From: Chryseobacterium shigense
GTDB taxonomy: Bacteria > Bacteroidota > Bacteroidia > Flavobacteriales > Weeksellaceae
Assembly (NCBI RefSeq): GCF_900156575.1
Contig: NZ_FTNY01000006.1
Span: 186,001-250,000 of the forward strand
Length of the DNA stretch: 64,000 bases
Direction of reading: 5' to 3'
Within the stretch, counting starts at the first letter, position 1. The number at the start of each line of letters is the position of its first letter. Positions 33,905 through 42,242 of this stretch are shown piece after piece. The position numbers were made by a program, and so were the translations under genes. The notes under the pieces are model-generated. The model was not told the origin of the DNA, did no database searches, and saw nothing but the letters and a program-made list of their open reading frames with translations.

Positions 33905-34777
33905 ATGAGCATTTTAAAAGGAGTAGGTGTTGCGTTGATAACGCCCTTTAATGAAGATTTATCCGTTGATTTCGACAGTTTAACAAAACTTATTGAGTAT
34001 AATATCGAAAACGGAACCAATTATTTAGTTGTTTTGGGAACTACAGCTGAAGCGGCAACGCTTTCTGATGAGGAGAAGAAACAGGTGGTTGAGCATATCA
34101 TTAAGGTTAATAATAAACGTCTTCCTTTGGTTTTAGGAATTGGCGGGAATAATACTCTTGAAGTCAAGAAACAGATAGAAGAAACAGATCTTTCAGCATT
34201 TGAGGCCGTACTTTCTGTATCTCCGTACTATAACAAACCGAATCAGGAAGGGCTTTATCAGCATTATAAAATGTTGGCTTCCACCGGGAAAAATATTATT
34301 ATTTATAATGTTCCGTCAAGAACAGGACAGAATGTTGAAGCTGATACGACGATCCGTCTGGCAAAGGAATTCTCGAATTTGTTCATGATTAAAGAAGCAG
34401 CACCCAATATTCTTCAATACTTCGATATTTTAAGAAAGAAACCTGAAGGATTTTCATTAGTTTCGGGAGATGATGAATACACATTGCCAGTAACTTTAGC
34501 TGGTGGAAACGGAGTGATTTCTGTGATCGGGCAAGGTTATCCAAAAGAATTTTCTACGATGGTTCAGTTGGCTTTTGATGGAAAAGTAAAAGAAGCGTAT
34601 GAAATTCATAATAAATTGGTTGAAATCACAAGATTGATTTTTGCAGAAGGAAATCCATGCGGAATTAAAGTGATTTTAACGGAAAAGGGGATTATCAAAA
34701 ATTATTTGAGACTTCCTTTAGTTCCTGCTTCAGAAGGTCTTTATGAGAAGATCAAAGCTGAGATGGCGAAAATTTAA
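33905..34777 (+). CDS. dapA: 4-hydroxy-tetrahydrodipicolinate synthase
   Basis: 290 residues, standard DapA length. The pyruvate-binding loop GTTAEAATLS starts at 45 (T46/T47). The catalytic tyrosine lies in IIYNVPSRTG (Y134), and the Schiff-base lysine is K163 in FMIKEAAPN. It condenses pyruvate with aspartate semialdehyde, the first committed step to diaminopimelate and lysine. Cytosolic. Transcribed alone. Confidence 0.94.
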   Translation: MSILKGVGVALITPFNEDLSVDFDSLTKLIEYNIENGTNYLVVLGTTAEAATLSDEEKKQVVEHIIKVNNKRLPLVLGIGGNNTLEVKKQIEETDLSAFEAVLSVSPYYNKPNQEGLYQHYKMLASTGKNIIIYNVPSRTGQNVEADTTIRLAKEFSNLFMIKEAAPNILQYFDILRKKPEGFSLVSGDDEYTLPVTLAGGNGVISVIGQGYPKEFSTMVQLAFDGKVKEAYEIHNKLVEITRLIFAEGNPCGIKVILTEKGIIKNYLRLPLVPASEGLYEKIKAEMAKI

Positions 34778-34842
34778 TAAGCAATCCATTGTGAATTTTG
34801 CTTCGCAAGTGAGCAGTTAATTTTTTGAGGTTTAAATAAAAA

Positions 34843-34870
34843 ATTCACCATTCACCATTAACGTTTAACA
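34843..34870 (+). repeat. Heptamer array after dapA
   Basis: Units ATTCACC, ATTCACC, ATTAACG, TTTAACA in one 7-base register. About 50 bases upstream lies TTGTGAATTTT, which is complementary to part of the array. Confidence 0.5.
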
Positions 34871-34926
34871 GTAAAATACCAAAGGTGAAAGGTTCCGGCT
34901 TTTCACTTTTTTTAATCATAACAAGT

Positions 34927-35430
34927 ATGAAATTAATAAAAGCAACAGAAAATGATATTCCCCTTATTCAGGATTTGGCGAGAAGATCGTGGGGAAATGC
35001 TTATGCAGATATTCTTTCTGGTGAGCAAATGGACTATATGCTTTCAAAAATGTATTCCGAAGCGGAAATCGGGAGTCATCTCAGAAATGCAGATTATCAT
35101 TATTATATGATTCAGGATGAAAACAACGGTTCTTATGAAGGGTTTATTGGTTATCAGCATCATTACGAAGAGCAAACCACAAAACTTCACCGTATTTATT
35201 TAGTTCCGGAAAGCAAGGGTAAAGGCTTTGGAAAACAGGCTCTGAAATTCCTGAATGGGAAAGTATCTGAGAACGGAGATCAAAGGATTATTTTAACAGT
35301 CAATAAACATAATACGGCCCGCAACTTCTACGAATCCCAAGGATACACGGTTTATGGTGAAGGTGTTTTTGATATCGGAGGTGGTTTTGTGATGGATGAT
35401 TACCTGATGGAATTCTTAATTCACAAATAA
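34927..35430 (+). CDS. GNAT-family N-acetyltransferase
   Basis: 167 residues from the ATG at 34927; an earlier GTG at 34885 adds a 14-residue tail not typical of the family. The acetyl-CoA loop VPESKGKGFGKQALK (about 93-107) is preceded by LHRIYL, as in GNAT folds, and followed by LTVNKHNTARNFYESQGY. The N-terminus (MKLIKATENDIPLIQDLARRSW) matches the PaiA-like branch. Substrate unknown. It follows dapA, with a heptamer array between them. Confidence 0.88.
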   Translation: MKLIKATENDIPLIQDLARRSWGNAYADILSGEQMDYMLSKMYSEAEIGSHLRNADYHYYMIQDENNGSYEGFIGYQHHYEEQTTKLHRIYLVPESKGKGFGKQALKFLNGKVSENGDQRIILTVNKHNTARNFYESQGYTVYGEGVFDIGGGFVMDDYLMEFLIHK

Positions 35431-35724
35431 ATGACTTAAAATTGTGTAACATTTAATTTTAATTCTATAACGTGTGATGTTTCTTTTTGGCTCATCTTTG
35501 TATCAGAACCAAATCACTTTCAATAATACATTCATATGCTTGGTTTTGAGCTTTTGCAGCTTTTTATCAGTATATTTTTTTCATCCTTAGTGTTTAAATT
35601 CCTGTATTCAATATGCAGGAGTTTTTTGTTTTTATACATTATGTTAAAAAAAATAACCTCTATTTCACTTTTGAATGAAATAAATTATTATATTTACTTC
35701 GAAATTTGACACACTTATATCAGG

Positions 35725-36306
35725 ATGAAAATGTATGTAAAATTTGATTTCAATGCTCTCTGCAAGAAAGTGTTGGATGAAAAGCTAAAAGAGCATGGGC
35801 TGAAATATCGCCTGCTGAACTTTGGTGAAGTGGAATTCTACGAACCCATTACGCAGGAACAGCATAATCTTTTTAAGAAGAATCTTGGAGATTACGGCAT
35901 AGAGATTATCGAAAGCCAGAAGACGGCTTTAATACAGAAAATAAAAGATGTCATTGTAGAGCTCGTTTTTTCCGAAAATACTGTTCCCGTAAAAGCATCT
36001 ATTTATATTGCTGAAAAACTGAACCATAGTTATGGTTATCTTTCCAATCTTTTTTCTGAAGTAGCCTATACTTCGATAGAAAATTTTATTATTCATCAGA
36101 AAATTGAGTATGCAAAGGAGCTGATTCTAAATAATAAGCAGAGTCTTACAGAAATTGCGCACAAACTGAACTATTCCAGCGTGGCGCATTTGAGTACCCA
36201 GTTCAAAAATACGACAGGGATTACGCCTTCTCAGTTTCACAAAATCATTACCAGAAGAAGAAAGGTCCAGAGTATGACTATAAATTCTAAAATGATGTAT
36301 GAATAA
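35725..36306 (+). CDS. AraC-family transcriptional regulator
   Basis: 193 residues. The C-terminal 100 residues are an AraC-type double helix-turn-helix: AEKLNHSYGYLSNLFSEV, IEYAKELILNNKQSLTEIAHKLNYSSVAHLSTQFKNTTGITPSQFHK (shown in part). The N-terminal 80 residues are a small alpha/beta domain (YRLLNFGEVEFYEP) without the cupin of AraC proper. Members of this kind are frequent in Chryseobacterium. Its stop overlaps the start of a receiver-domain gene by 8 bases, so the two are translationally coupled and probably act together. Confidence 0.88.
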   Translation: MKMYVKFDFNALCKKVLDEKLKEHGLKYRLLNFGEVEFYEPITQEQHNLFKKNLGDYGIEIIESQKTALIQKIKDVIVELVFSENTVPVKASIYIAEKLNHSYGYLSNLFSEVAYTSIENFIIHQKIEYAKELILNNKQSLTEIAHKLNYSSVAHLSTQFKNTTGITPSQFHKIITRRRKVQSMTINSKMMYE

Positions 36307-36745
36307 AGAATATTTAAATGTGATCGCAGCAGATAATGACGAGGGTAATATCATATTCTTTAAAAATATTTTCAAGGATTTAAAGATAGGAGTAAAGTCC
36401 CAATGTTTCTCAAACGGAGAGGATCTTATGGAGTATCTGACCAGTGATGGAGTGATTGTTCCGGAAGTGGTATTCATAAAATATGATATTCCTGGAAAAA
36501 ATTCTATGGAGTGCCTGGATGAGATAAAAACAGATCCAGGATTGAGTAATATAATTATTGTCGTGTACACGGATCATATTTCAGAAAGTGAAATAGAAGA
36601 AATATTTGTCAATGGCGGGAATATTTTTATGAGAAAGCCGGACAGCTATGAAGGTCTGAAAAAGTCACTTACAGAAATTATCACGATAAACTGGCAGTAC
36701 CATACTTCCGGACTTAATAAAGATAATTTCATCATGAAAGTATGA
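36299..36745 (+). CDS. Stand-alone receiver-domain protein with altered phospho-site
   Basis: 148 residues, a single CheY-like receiver domain plus a 20-residue tail. The acidic pair (D12, D14 in AADNDEG), the switch threonine (T91 in VVYTDH) and the lysine (K113 in MRKPDS) are kept. The phospho-acceptor position carries lysine K61 in EVVFIKYDIPGKN where FLDLNMP-type proteins have aspartate; D63 two residues on is not in the normal place. I infer a phosphorylation-independent or constitutively set receiver. The gene overlaps the AraC regulator gene by 8 bases, which suggests the pair forms a regulatory complex. Confidence 0.8.
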   Translation: MNKEYLNVIAADNDEGNIIFFKNIFKDLKIGVKSQCFSNGEDLMEYLTSDGVIVPEVVFIKYDIPGKNSMECLDEIKTDPGLSNIIIVVYTDHISESEIEEIFVNGGNIFMRKPDSYEGLKKSLTEIITINWQYHTSGLNKDNFIMKV

Positions 36746-37346
36746 TGGATTAAGCTTTTTTTAGCTTTCATTTCTGAAAATAAAATTTGTATTTATTACA
36801 TACTATTCACAGAAAGGTGAAAATTGTATAACTAATAATTAAAATGATATAAGACAAAATCCGCATAATATCAGCAATTTTGTAAATGTAAACATTGCAA
36901 CACAAATTAGCTATATAAAAAGCAATGGATGATAGAGAATAGATTATTTCATTTAGAAATCAAGATATAAGTCACAATGTTAGTTTTACAAAATGAATTA
37001 TGTTTATTTCCAGCTATAAAGCATAGAAGATCTTTAAACAAAACGGTACAATCATGAAAACTTAAAAAAGTTGAAGGGTATTTATTCGTTTCATTCCCAC
37101 TTCCTTCAACTTGAAACAGTTAGTTTTTATAATAAGCAAGTTGGAAAAATAATTCATTTTGTTTTTTTTAATTTATTTTAATAGTCAGGACTGAAAATTC
37201 AAATAATATATAAATATTTTCACACCAAATCACAAGATATTAAGTTCTGACTACTAGAATAAATTCTTTAAACAGACCAAAAGTAATTTCTTCTAAATAA
37301 CAGTTTTATAAGGGGGCCGCGGAAAGATTTTCTTTTCGCGGTTTTT
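36746..37346. other. 600-bp gene-free gap with structured sequence
   Basis: No credible coding frame on either strand. Two inverted repeats are visible: AAGTTGAAGG / CCTTCAACTT (37068-37077 and 37103-37112), and TAGTCAGGACT / AGTTCTGACTA (37182-37192 and 37243-37253, one mismatch). The gap ends with a terminator directed along the plus strand, although the downstream gene recG is on the minus strand. Confidence 0.6.
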
Positions 37347-37348
37347 TT
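37317..37348 (+). terminator. Plus-strand terminator at the end of the gap
   Basis: Stem CCGCG-AAAG / CTTT-CGCGG (one symmetric mismatch) followed by TTTTTTT. The T tail lies on the plus strand only, so it ends a plus-strand transcript, not recG. The last plus-strand gene ends 570 bases upstream. Confidence 0.75.
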
Positions 37349-39431
37349 ATGAAATTTTACTCCACTTATTTTTTCCTTTGTAGTATCTCAGGTAGTAGTT
37401 TTTGATGATCAGATTATCCGGATTAGCCAGATGTGGGTCCGTTTCAAGAATCTTATCGACTGTATTTTTTGTTGTTTTGATAATGGCAGAATCATTCACC
37501 AGATCCAGTCTTTTAAAATCTACCACTCCGCTTTGTTGCGTTCCCAAAATATCTCCGGGACCTCTCAGCTGCATATCCACTTCAGAAATTTTGAATCCAT
37601 CGTTCGTTTCCGTCATCGTCTTGATGCGCGTTCTGCTCTCTTTCGACAGCTTATCTGAAGTCATAAGGATGCAGTAGCTCTGTTCTGCACCTCTTCCTAC
37701 ACGGCCTCTCAGCTGGTGAAGCTGTGAAAGTCCAAACCTTTCTGAACTTTCGATGACCATTACAGAAGCATTCGGTACATTCACACCTACCTCAATAACA
37801 GTAGTTGCTACCATAATTTCTGCTTTGCCTGAAGCAAAATAATTCATAGCGGCATCCTTTTCAGCAGGTTTCATTTTTCCGTGAAGCATGGTGGTATTGT
37901 AATCGGAGAATGCCGTCATTACGTGGTCAAGGCCTTCCATCAGGTTTTTATAATCCAATGTTTCGGATTCTTCAATCAGTGGATACACAAAGTACACCTG
38001 TCTTCCTTTTTTGATCTCATCCCTGCAAAAATTGTACACATAGGTTCTGTCTTTTTCTCTTCTGTGTGCCGTGATAATGGGTTTTCTTCCTACCGGCATC
38101 TCATCGATCACGGAAACGTCAAGATCAGAATAAAAACTCATGGCCAGCGTTCTTGGGATAGGAGTGGCGGTCATGACCAGAATGTGTGGAGGGATTTTAT
38201 TTTTAGCCCATAATTTGGCTCTTTGTGCCACACCAAATCTGTGCTGTTCATCGATAATAGCCAGACCAAGATTTTTAAATTTCACTTTATCCTCCAGGAC
38301 AGCGTGCGTTCCTACCAATATAGACAACGTTCCATTTTCAAGTTCTTCGTGGATGATCTTTCTTTCCGAGGTTTTGGAAGAGCCTGTCAGAATACGCACA
38401 TTGATATCTGTGGCCTCTAAAAGATCTTTGATGCCATTATAATGCTGTTGTGCCAGAATTTCAGTAGGAGCCATCAGACAACTCTGAAAGCCGTTATCCA
38501 TTGCAATCAGCATGGTAAGTAAAGCCACCATTGTTTTTCCCGATCCTACATCACCCTGTAAAAGCCTGTTCATCTGGATAGGCCTTTTCATATCCATACG
38601 AATTTCCTTTAAAACCCGTTTCTGTGCACCAGTAAGATCAAAGGGAATATGATGATTATAAAAATTATTAAAATGTTCCCCCACAATCGGGAATGGATTT
38701 CCCGGGGAATGGGTTTTATGATGAATCTTTTTCAGCGCATAGCCGAGCTGGAAAAAGAAGGATTCTTCAAACTTTAGTCGGTTATCCGCTTTTTCATAGT
38801 GCTCCATATCCTTTGGGAAATGGATATTTAAATAGGTATGCTGTCTCGATAAAAATTTAAATGCTTTTGTAAGGTATTCAGGGAAATTTTCCTCTACCAG
38901 ATTGGGAATCTCTTTGCATATATTTCTTAAAACAACCTGAAAAAATCTTTGATTCAATCCTCTCTTCGTTAATTTTTCAGAGCTTGGATAGATCGGTTTC
39001 AAGCGGTTTTCGCCTTCTTTTTTTTCTTCCACTTCTATCTCAGGATGGGGCATGGAAAACTGACGGTTAAAAACATTGATTTTCCCGAAAATATAAACTT
39101 CACGGTTAATCGGCAGCTGTTCTTTCAGCCATTTCGAATATTGAAACCACACCAGATCCATGGTTCCGGTATCATCATTGAATTTTGCCGAAAGCCTTTT
39201 CGTTTTTCCTGTTTGAATCTCCTGTACCTGTGTAATTCTTCCTTTAAGCTGTATTTCAATACTGCTTTCCTCAAGCTGGGAAATTTTAAATATTTTACTT
39301 TTATCCAGGTAACGGATAGGGTAGAAATTCAGAAGATCATCAACGGTTGAAAGGCCCAACACACTTTTGATGAGTTTGGCTCTGTCCGGACCGATTCCTT
39401 TCACATATTCTATGGATGTTTCTAGCGTCAT
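37347..39431 (-). CDS. recG: ATP-dependent DNA helicase RecG
   Basis: 694 residues. The N-terminal wedge/OB domain (about 1-250) includes YVKGIGPDRAKLI and DLLNFYPIRYLD. The helicase core shows motif I GDVGSGKTMVAL, the DEQH box (IIDEQHRFGV), motif III TATPIPRTLA, VIEVGVNVPNA and motif VI QLRGRVGRG. RecG remodels stalled replication forks and branched DNA. Length is normal and the protein looks intact. Single-gene unit. Confidence 0.95.
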   Translation of the reverse strand: MTLETSIEYVKGIGPDRAKLIKSVLGLSTVDDLLNFYPIRYLDKSKIFKISQLEESSIEIQLKGRITQVQEIQTGKTKRLSAKFNDDTGTMDLVWFQYSKWLKEQLPINREVYIFGKINVFNRQFSMPHPEIEVEEKKEGENRLKPIYPSSEKLTKRGLNQRFFQVVLRNICKEIPNLVEENFPEYLTKAFKFLSRQHTYLNIHFPKDMEHYEKADNRLKFEESFFFQLGYALKKIHHKTHSPGNPFPIVGEHFNNFYNHHIPFDLTGAQKRVLKEIRMDMKRPIQMNRLLQGDVGSGKTMVALLTMLIAMDNGFQSCLMAPTEILAQQHYNGIKDLLEATDINVRILTGSSKTSERKIIHEELENGTLSILVGTHAVLEDKVKFKNLGLAIIDEQHRFGVAQRAKLWAKNKIPPHILVMTATPIPRTLAMSFYSDLDVSVIDEMPVGRKPIITAHRREKDRTYVYNFCRDEIKKGRQVYFVYPLIEESETLDYKNLMEGLDHVMTAFSDYNTTMLHGKMKPAEKDAAMNYFASGKAEIMVATTVIEVGVNVPNASVMVIESSERFGLSQLHQLRGRVGRGAEQSYCILMTSDKLSKESRTRIKTMTETNDGFKISEVDMQLRGPGDILGTQQSGVVDFKRLDLVNDSAIIKTTKNTVDKILETDPHLANPDNLIIKNYYLRYYKGKNKWSKIS

Positions 39432-39507
39432 TTTAAAAATGAGGCCTAATTTCGGGAAAATAGCCTGAAGATTAAAATTTTTTAGTGAAAATATTGGCCA
39501 TTTATAT

Positions 39508-39542
39508 CAAAAAAAAGCGGCTTTCTATGTATGAAAGCCGCT
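39508..39542 (-). terminator. Terminator of the thioredoxin-like gene
   Basis: Perfect 10-bp stem AGCGGCTTTC / GAAAGCCGCT with a 7-base loop. The A run at 39508-39516 gives a U tail on the minus strand. Confidence 0.85.
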
Positions 39543-39550
39543 GTATGGTT

Positions 39551-40084
39551 TTAATCCTTGATGCTAGATTTGAATTTCTTCTGATAATCTTCCCACTGAT
39601 CCCTTGTACGGATTTTTTTAAAGAGATCTTTTGAGATAAATTCTAAGTAAGGTTCCAGTTCTTTAGCAGACAATTCTCCCTGAAGAATGGTGATAGGACC
39701 TCCTTTTTCGTCCAGAAATACAGTACTGGGAACAGCTCCTACATTCATGTACTGAGTAAATTCATGCAAAGAATTTTTTCCCTTTTTATGTTCTTTATTA
39801 TCATTGGAAAATGTTCTTCCGAAAACTTCAATAGAATTTTTCTCTTCCGCATTAAACTTGACTGGATAATAATTTTCATTTAAAATCTGAGCAATTACAG
39901 CATGGCCATAAGTGTTTTTATCCATGATCTTACATGGCCCACACCAGTCAGCATAAAAATCGACCAGGATTTTTTTTGGATTTTCTTTTTGGGCTTTTAA
40001 AGCTTCCTCTATGGTCATCCATTTTACCTGGGCAAAACTAAAATTGATTAAAAGTAGAAGGATTATGCTTATAATTTTTTTCAT
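39551..40084 (-). CDS. Exported thioredoxin-fold protein
   Basis: 177 residues. Signal peptide about 1-18 (IILLLLINFSFAQ). The thioredoxin active site is W47-C-G-P-C51 in VDFYADWCGPCKIMDK, with the cis-proline in GAVPSTVFLD. The C-terminal helix (ELEPYLEFIS) is followed by a charged tail. It acts in the periplasm as a disulfide reductase or oxidoreductase. It lies 40 bases downstream of a POT transporter gene on the same strand and may be co-transcribed with it. Confidence 0.9.
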   Translation of the reverse strand: MKKIISIILLLLINFSFAQVKWMTIEEALKAQKENPKKILVDFYADWCGPCKIMDKNTYGHAVIAQILNENYYPVKFNAEEKNSIEVFGRTFSNDNKEHKKGKNSLHEFTQYMNVGAVPSTVFLDEKGGPITILQGELSAKELEPYLEFISKDLFKKIRTRDQWEDYQKKFKSSIKD

Positions 40085-40123
40085 ATTTGATATTTAAGTA
40101 AAAATAAGCATAATCTGCTTACC

Positions 40124-41599
40124 CTATTTTACATCTTGCATTAATTTTCTTACAAACGAGGATAGCAAAATTAATACCACACCGGCAATTAATGCGTAGA
40201 TTCCCAGAGTTTTGTATCCATCTGTGTAAGCGATAAGTTTGCTCATATTGGTATTTCCTGTGTTTGCTTCAGAAAAACTGGCTCCAATTTTTCCAGCAGC
40301 AAACTGTCCGAATGCACTGGCTAAGAACCACAAGCCCATCATCATACCAAACATTTTTTTAGGAGACAATTTTGTAATAATAGACATTCCGATAGGCCCT
40401 AAACACAATTCACCGAAGGTGATCACCAGCCATGTAAAAGTAAATAAATTAAGTGAAGACTTCCCATCAGCACCGGCAAAATATCTTAAACTATAAAACA
40501 GAAAAAATCCTCCTGCCAGAAATAAAAATCCAATTCCAAATTTATTAATAGTATTAGGTTCAAGCTTCCTTTTATTTAATGCAACCCAGGCTAAACCGAT
40601 AAGCGGGCTAAAAATGATGATAAAAAAGGAATTGGCACTGTTGTTAATAATATTAGGGTCCATACCAAAGCCTAAAAGGGTGTGAACCAAATTGTCTTTT
40701 GCAAATAAAGACAGTGATCCTCCGCTTTGTTCGTAAATAGAATTAAACAGGAAGTACATGAAGATAAATATAAATGCTGCAATAAGTTTCTTCTGGTATG
40801 CAGACGTCTGCTTAAGCGTTTCAAATATAAAATAACCTACAGCTGCAATACCTATCATATACATGAAATAATCTGTATAATCTGTATTTTTTACCATGAT
40901 GAAAATAAGCGGCATACTTAATAGTGCCCCAATATAAACCAATACTTCCCGTAAAGTTCTTTTAGACTGGGGAAGAATTTGTAATGGCGAATCACCAATA
41001 GGTCCCAATGATTTTTTTGTAGCAAAAAAAGTAATTAATCCTAAAAGCATTACGATGGCCGCTGCTAAGAAACACCATGACCAAGAATGATATTTTCCCA
41101 GATAAACACAAAGGGCTCCTCCCAAAAGTCCTCCAATATTAATTCCTGCATAAAAAAGGCCATATCCTGCATCTCTTCTGGGATCGTCTTCCTTGTAGAG
41201 TTCTCCTACCATAGAAGAAATATTGGGTTTGAAAAATCCGGTACCAATAATGGAGCAGGTAATCCCAAAGTAAAAGAAGTCATGCGGAGAAAAAGCAATG
41301 ATCAGATTTCCGACAGTCATAATAAGTCCTCCGAAAACCAAAGATTTTTTGAATCCCAGGATTTTATCAGCAAAGATTCCACCTATAAATGTAAAAGCAT
41401 AAATAAAAGCCTGTATAGCTCCATATTGTAAATTCGCTTTGTCTTCTAACAGACCTAGTTGATCAACCATAAAAATGGTAAGAACACCTCGCATTCCGTA
41501 AAAACAGAAACGTTCCCACATTTCTACTGTGAACAACGTCCAAAGCTGCTTTGGATATTTTCCTTTAAAATTTTGTATTTCTTCAAGAGTTAAGCTCAT
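40124..41599 (-). CDS. POT-family proton-coupled peptide transporter (1)
   Basis: 491 residues, about 12-14 membrane segments. The POT signatures are present: LFTVEMWERFCFYGMRGVL (ExxERFxxYG on helix 1), FGGLIMTVGN, GTGFFKPNISSMVGELY on helix 4-5, and the later FSPLIGLAWVAL. POT proteins import di- and tripeptides with protons across the inner membrane. It is the first of three POT genes on this strand (with those at 42243 and 44130). Remains of a nuclease gene separate it from the next. Confidence 0.92.
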   Translation of the reverse strand: MSLTLEEIQNFKGKYPKQLWTLFTVEMWERFCFYGMRGVLTIFMVDQLGLLEDKANLQYGAIQAFIYAFTFIGGIFADKILGFKKSLVFGGLIMTVGNLIIAFSPHDFFYFGITCSIIGTGFFKPNISSMVGELYKEDDPRRDAGYGLFYAGINIGGLLGGALCVYLGKYHSWSWCFLAAAIVMLLGLITFFATKKSLGPIGDSPLQILPQSKRTLREVLVYIGALLSMPLIFIMVKNTDYTDYFMYMIGIAAVGYFIFETLKQTSAYQKKLIAAFIFIFMYFLFNSIYEQSGGSLSLFAKDNLVHTLLGFGMDPNIINNSANSFFIIIFSPLIGLAWVALNKRKLEPNTINKFGIGFLFLAGGFFLFYSLRYFAGADGKSSLNLFTFTWLVITFGELCLGPIGMSIITKLSPKKMFGMMMGLWFLASAFGQFAAGKIGASFSEANTGNTNMSKLIAYTDGYKTLGIYALIAGVVLILLSSFVRKLMQDVK

Positions 41600-41620
41600 A
41601 ATTGTATATGATTGATTTTA

Positions 41621-42184
41621 TTAGGGTTGTTTATTATTGTTTTGATCCAGTTCAAAACGGATTCTGTCCTGGTCGATGATTTCTTTTAGTTCCTCTTTTT
41701 TAGGAAGGTAGTCAAGTGTTTGCTGGTAACGGTATTGTTTTTCATTCAGTAAGAATTATTTTACGAAGATTCCCTGTTTTTAAGTTTGTAACATTCCCGT
41801 TGTTTTGTCCGGCTTTATTGTGAAAATAGCTTTTTTTGATTGTATCATCCTGGCGGAAAGTAATCTGTAATGAGACCAGCTCAATTGTAGAGACAATGTG
41901 TCAACAATTGGGAAAATTGTGTAGAATTTTCGCATATTGGAAAGGTTGGGGTAATCAAAGCCTTTTCCAAATTCCAGAGAAAGTTTTTTAGAAAGATTTT
42001 TTAACGTTTGCTTTCCGTATTCAGCACGTTCCTTTCCCTGCTGTTCATCTTCTGCGATCAGTTTTCCGATCTGCCAGTAAGCGAACAGTAAAGTAGAATT
42101 CGCGATCCGAAATACTTTTTCGTGCGACTGTCTAATGATTTCCTTTACGGATTGAAATAAAGAATCTTCGGAAATTTCCATCAT
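41621..42184 (-). pseudogene. Broken YhcG-type (DUF1016) nuclease gene
   Basis: Residues 1-115 of the 42184-start frame match the N-terminal domain of YhcG-family PD-(D/E)XK nucleases: SVKEIIRQSHEKVFRIAN, LLFAYWQIGKLIAEDEQQGKERAEYGKQTLKNLS (shown in part), FPIVDTLSLQLSWSHYRLLS. The frame then runs into 20 unrelated residues and stops at 41780. Further on, 41749-41621 reads LNEKQYRYQQTLDYLPKKEE and LKEIIDQDRIRFELDQ, the C-terminal tail of the same family. The central catalytic domain (roughly 170 residues) is missing. I conclude it is a deletion derivative; the N-terminal fragment may or may not still be made. Confidence 0.75.
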
Positions 42185-42192
42185 ACGAAAAT

Positions 42193-42222
42193 AAAAAAAA
42201 CCTCCGACTTAGCAGAGGTTTT
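42193..42222 (-). terminator. Terminator of POT transporter 2
   Basis: Stem AAAACCTC / GAGGTTTT with a 10-base loop, and an A run at 42193-42200 giving the U tail on the minus strand. It begins 20 bases beyond the stop codon of the gene at 42243. Confidence 0.8.
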
Positions 42223-42242
42223 ATTGTATTTTGTTGATGCGG

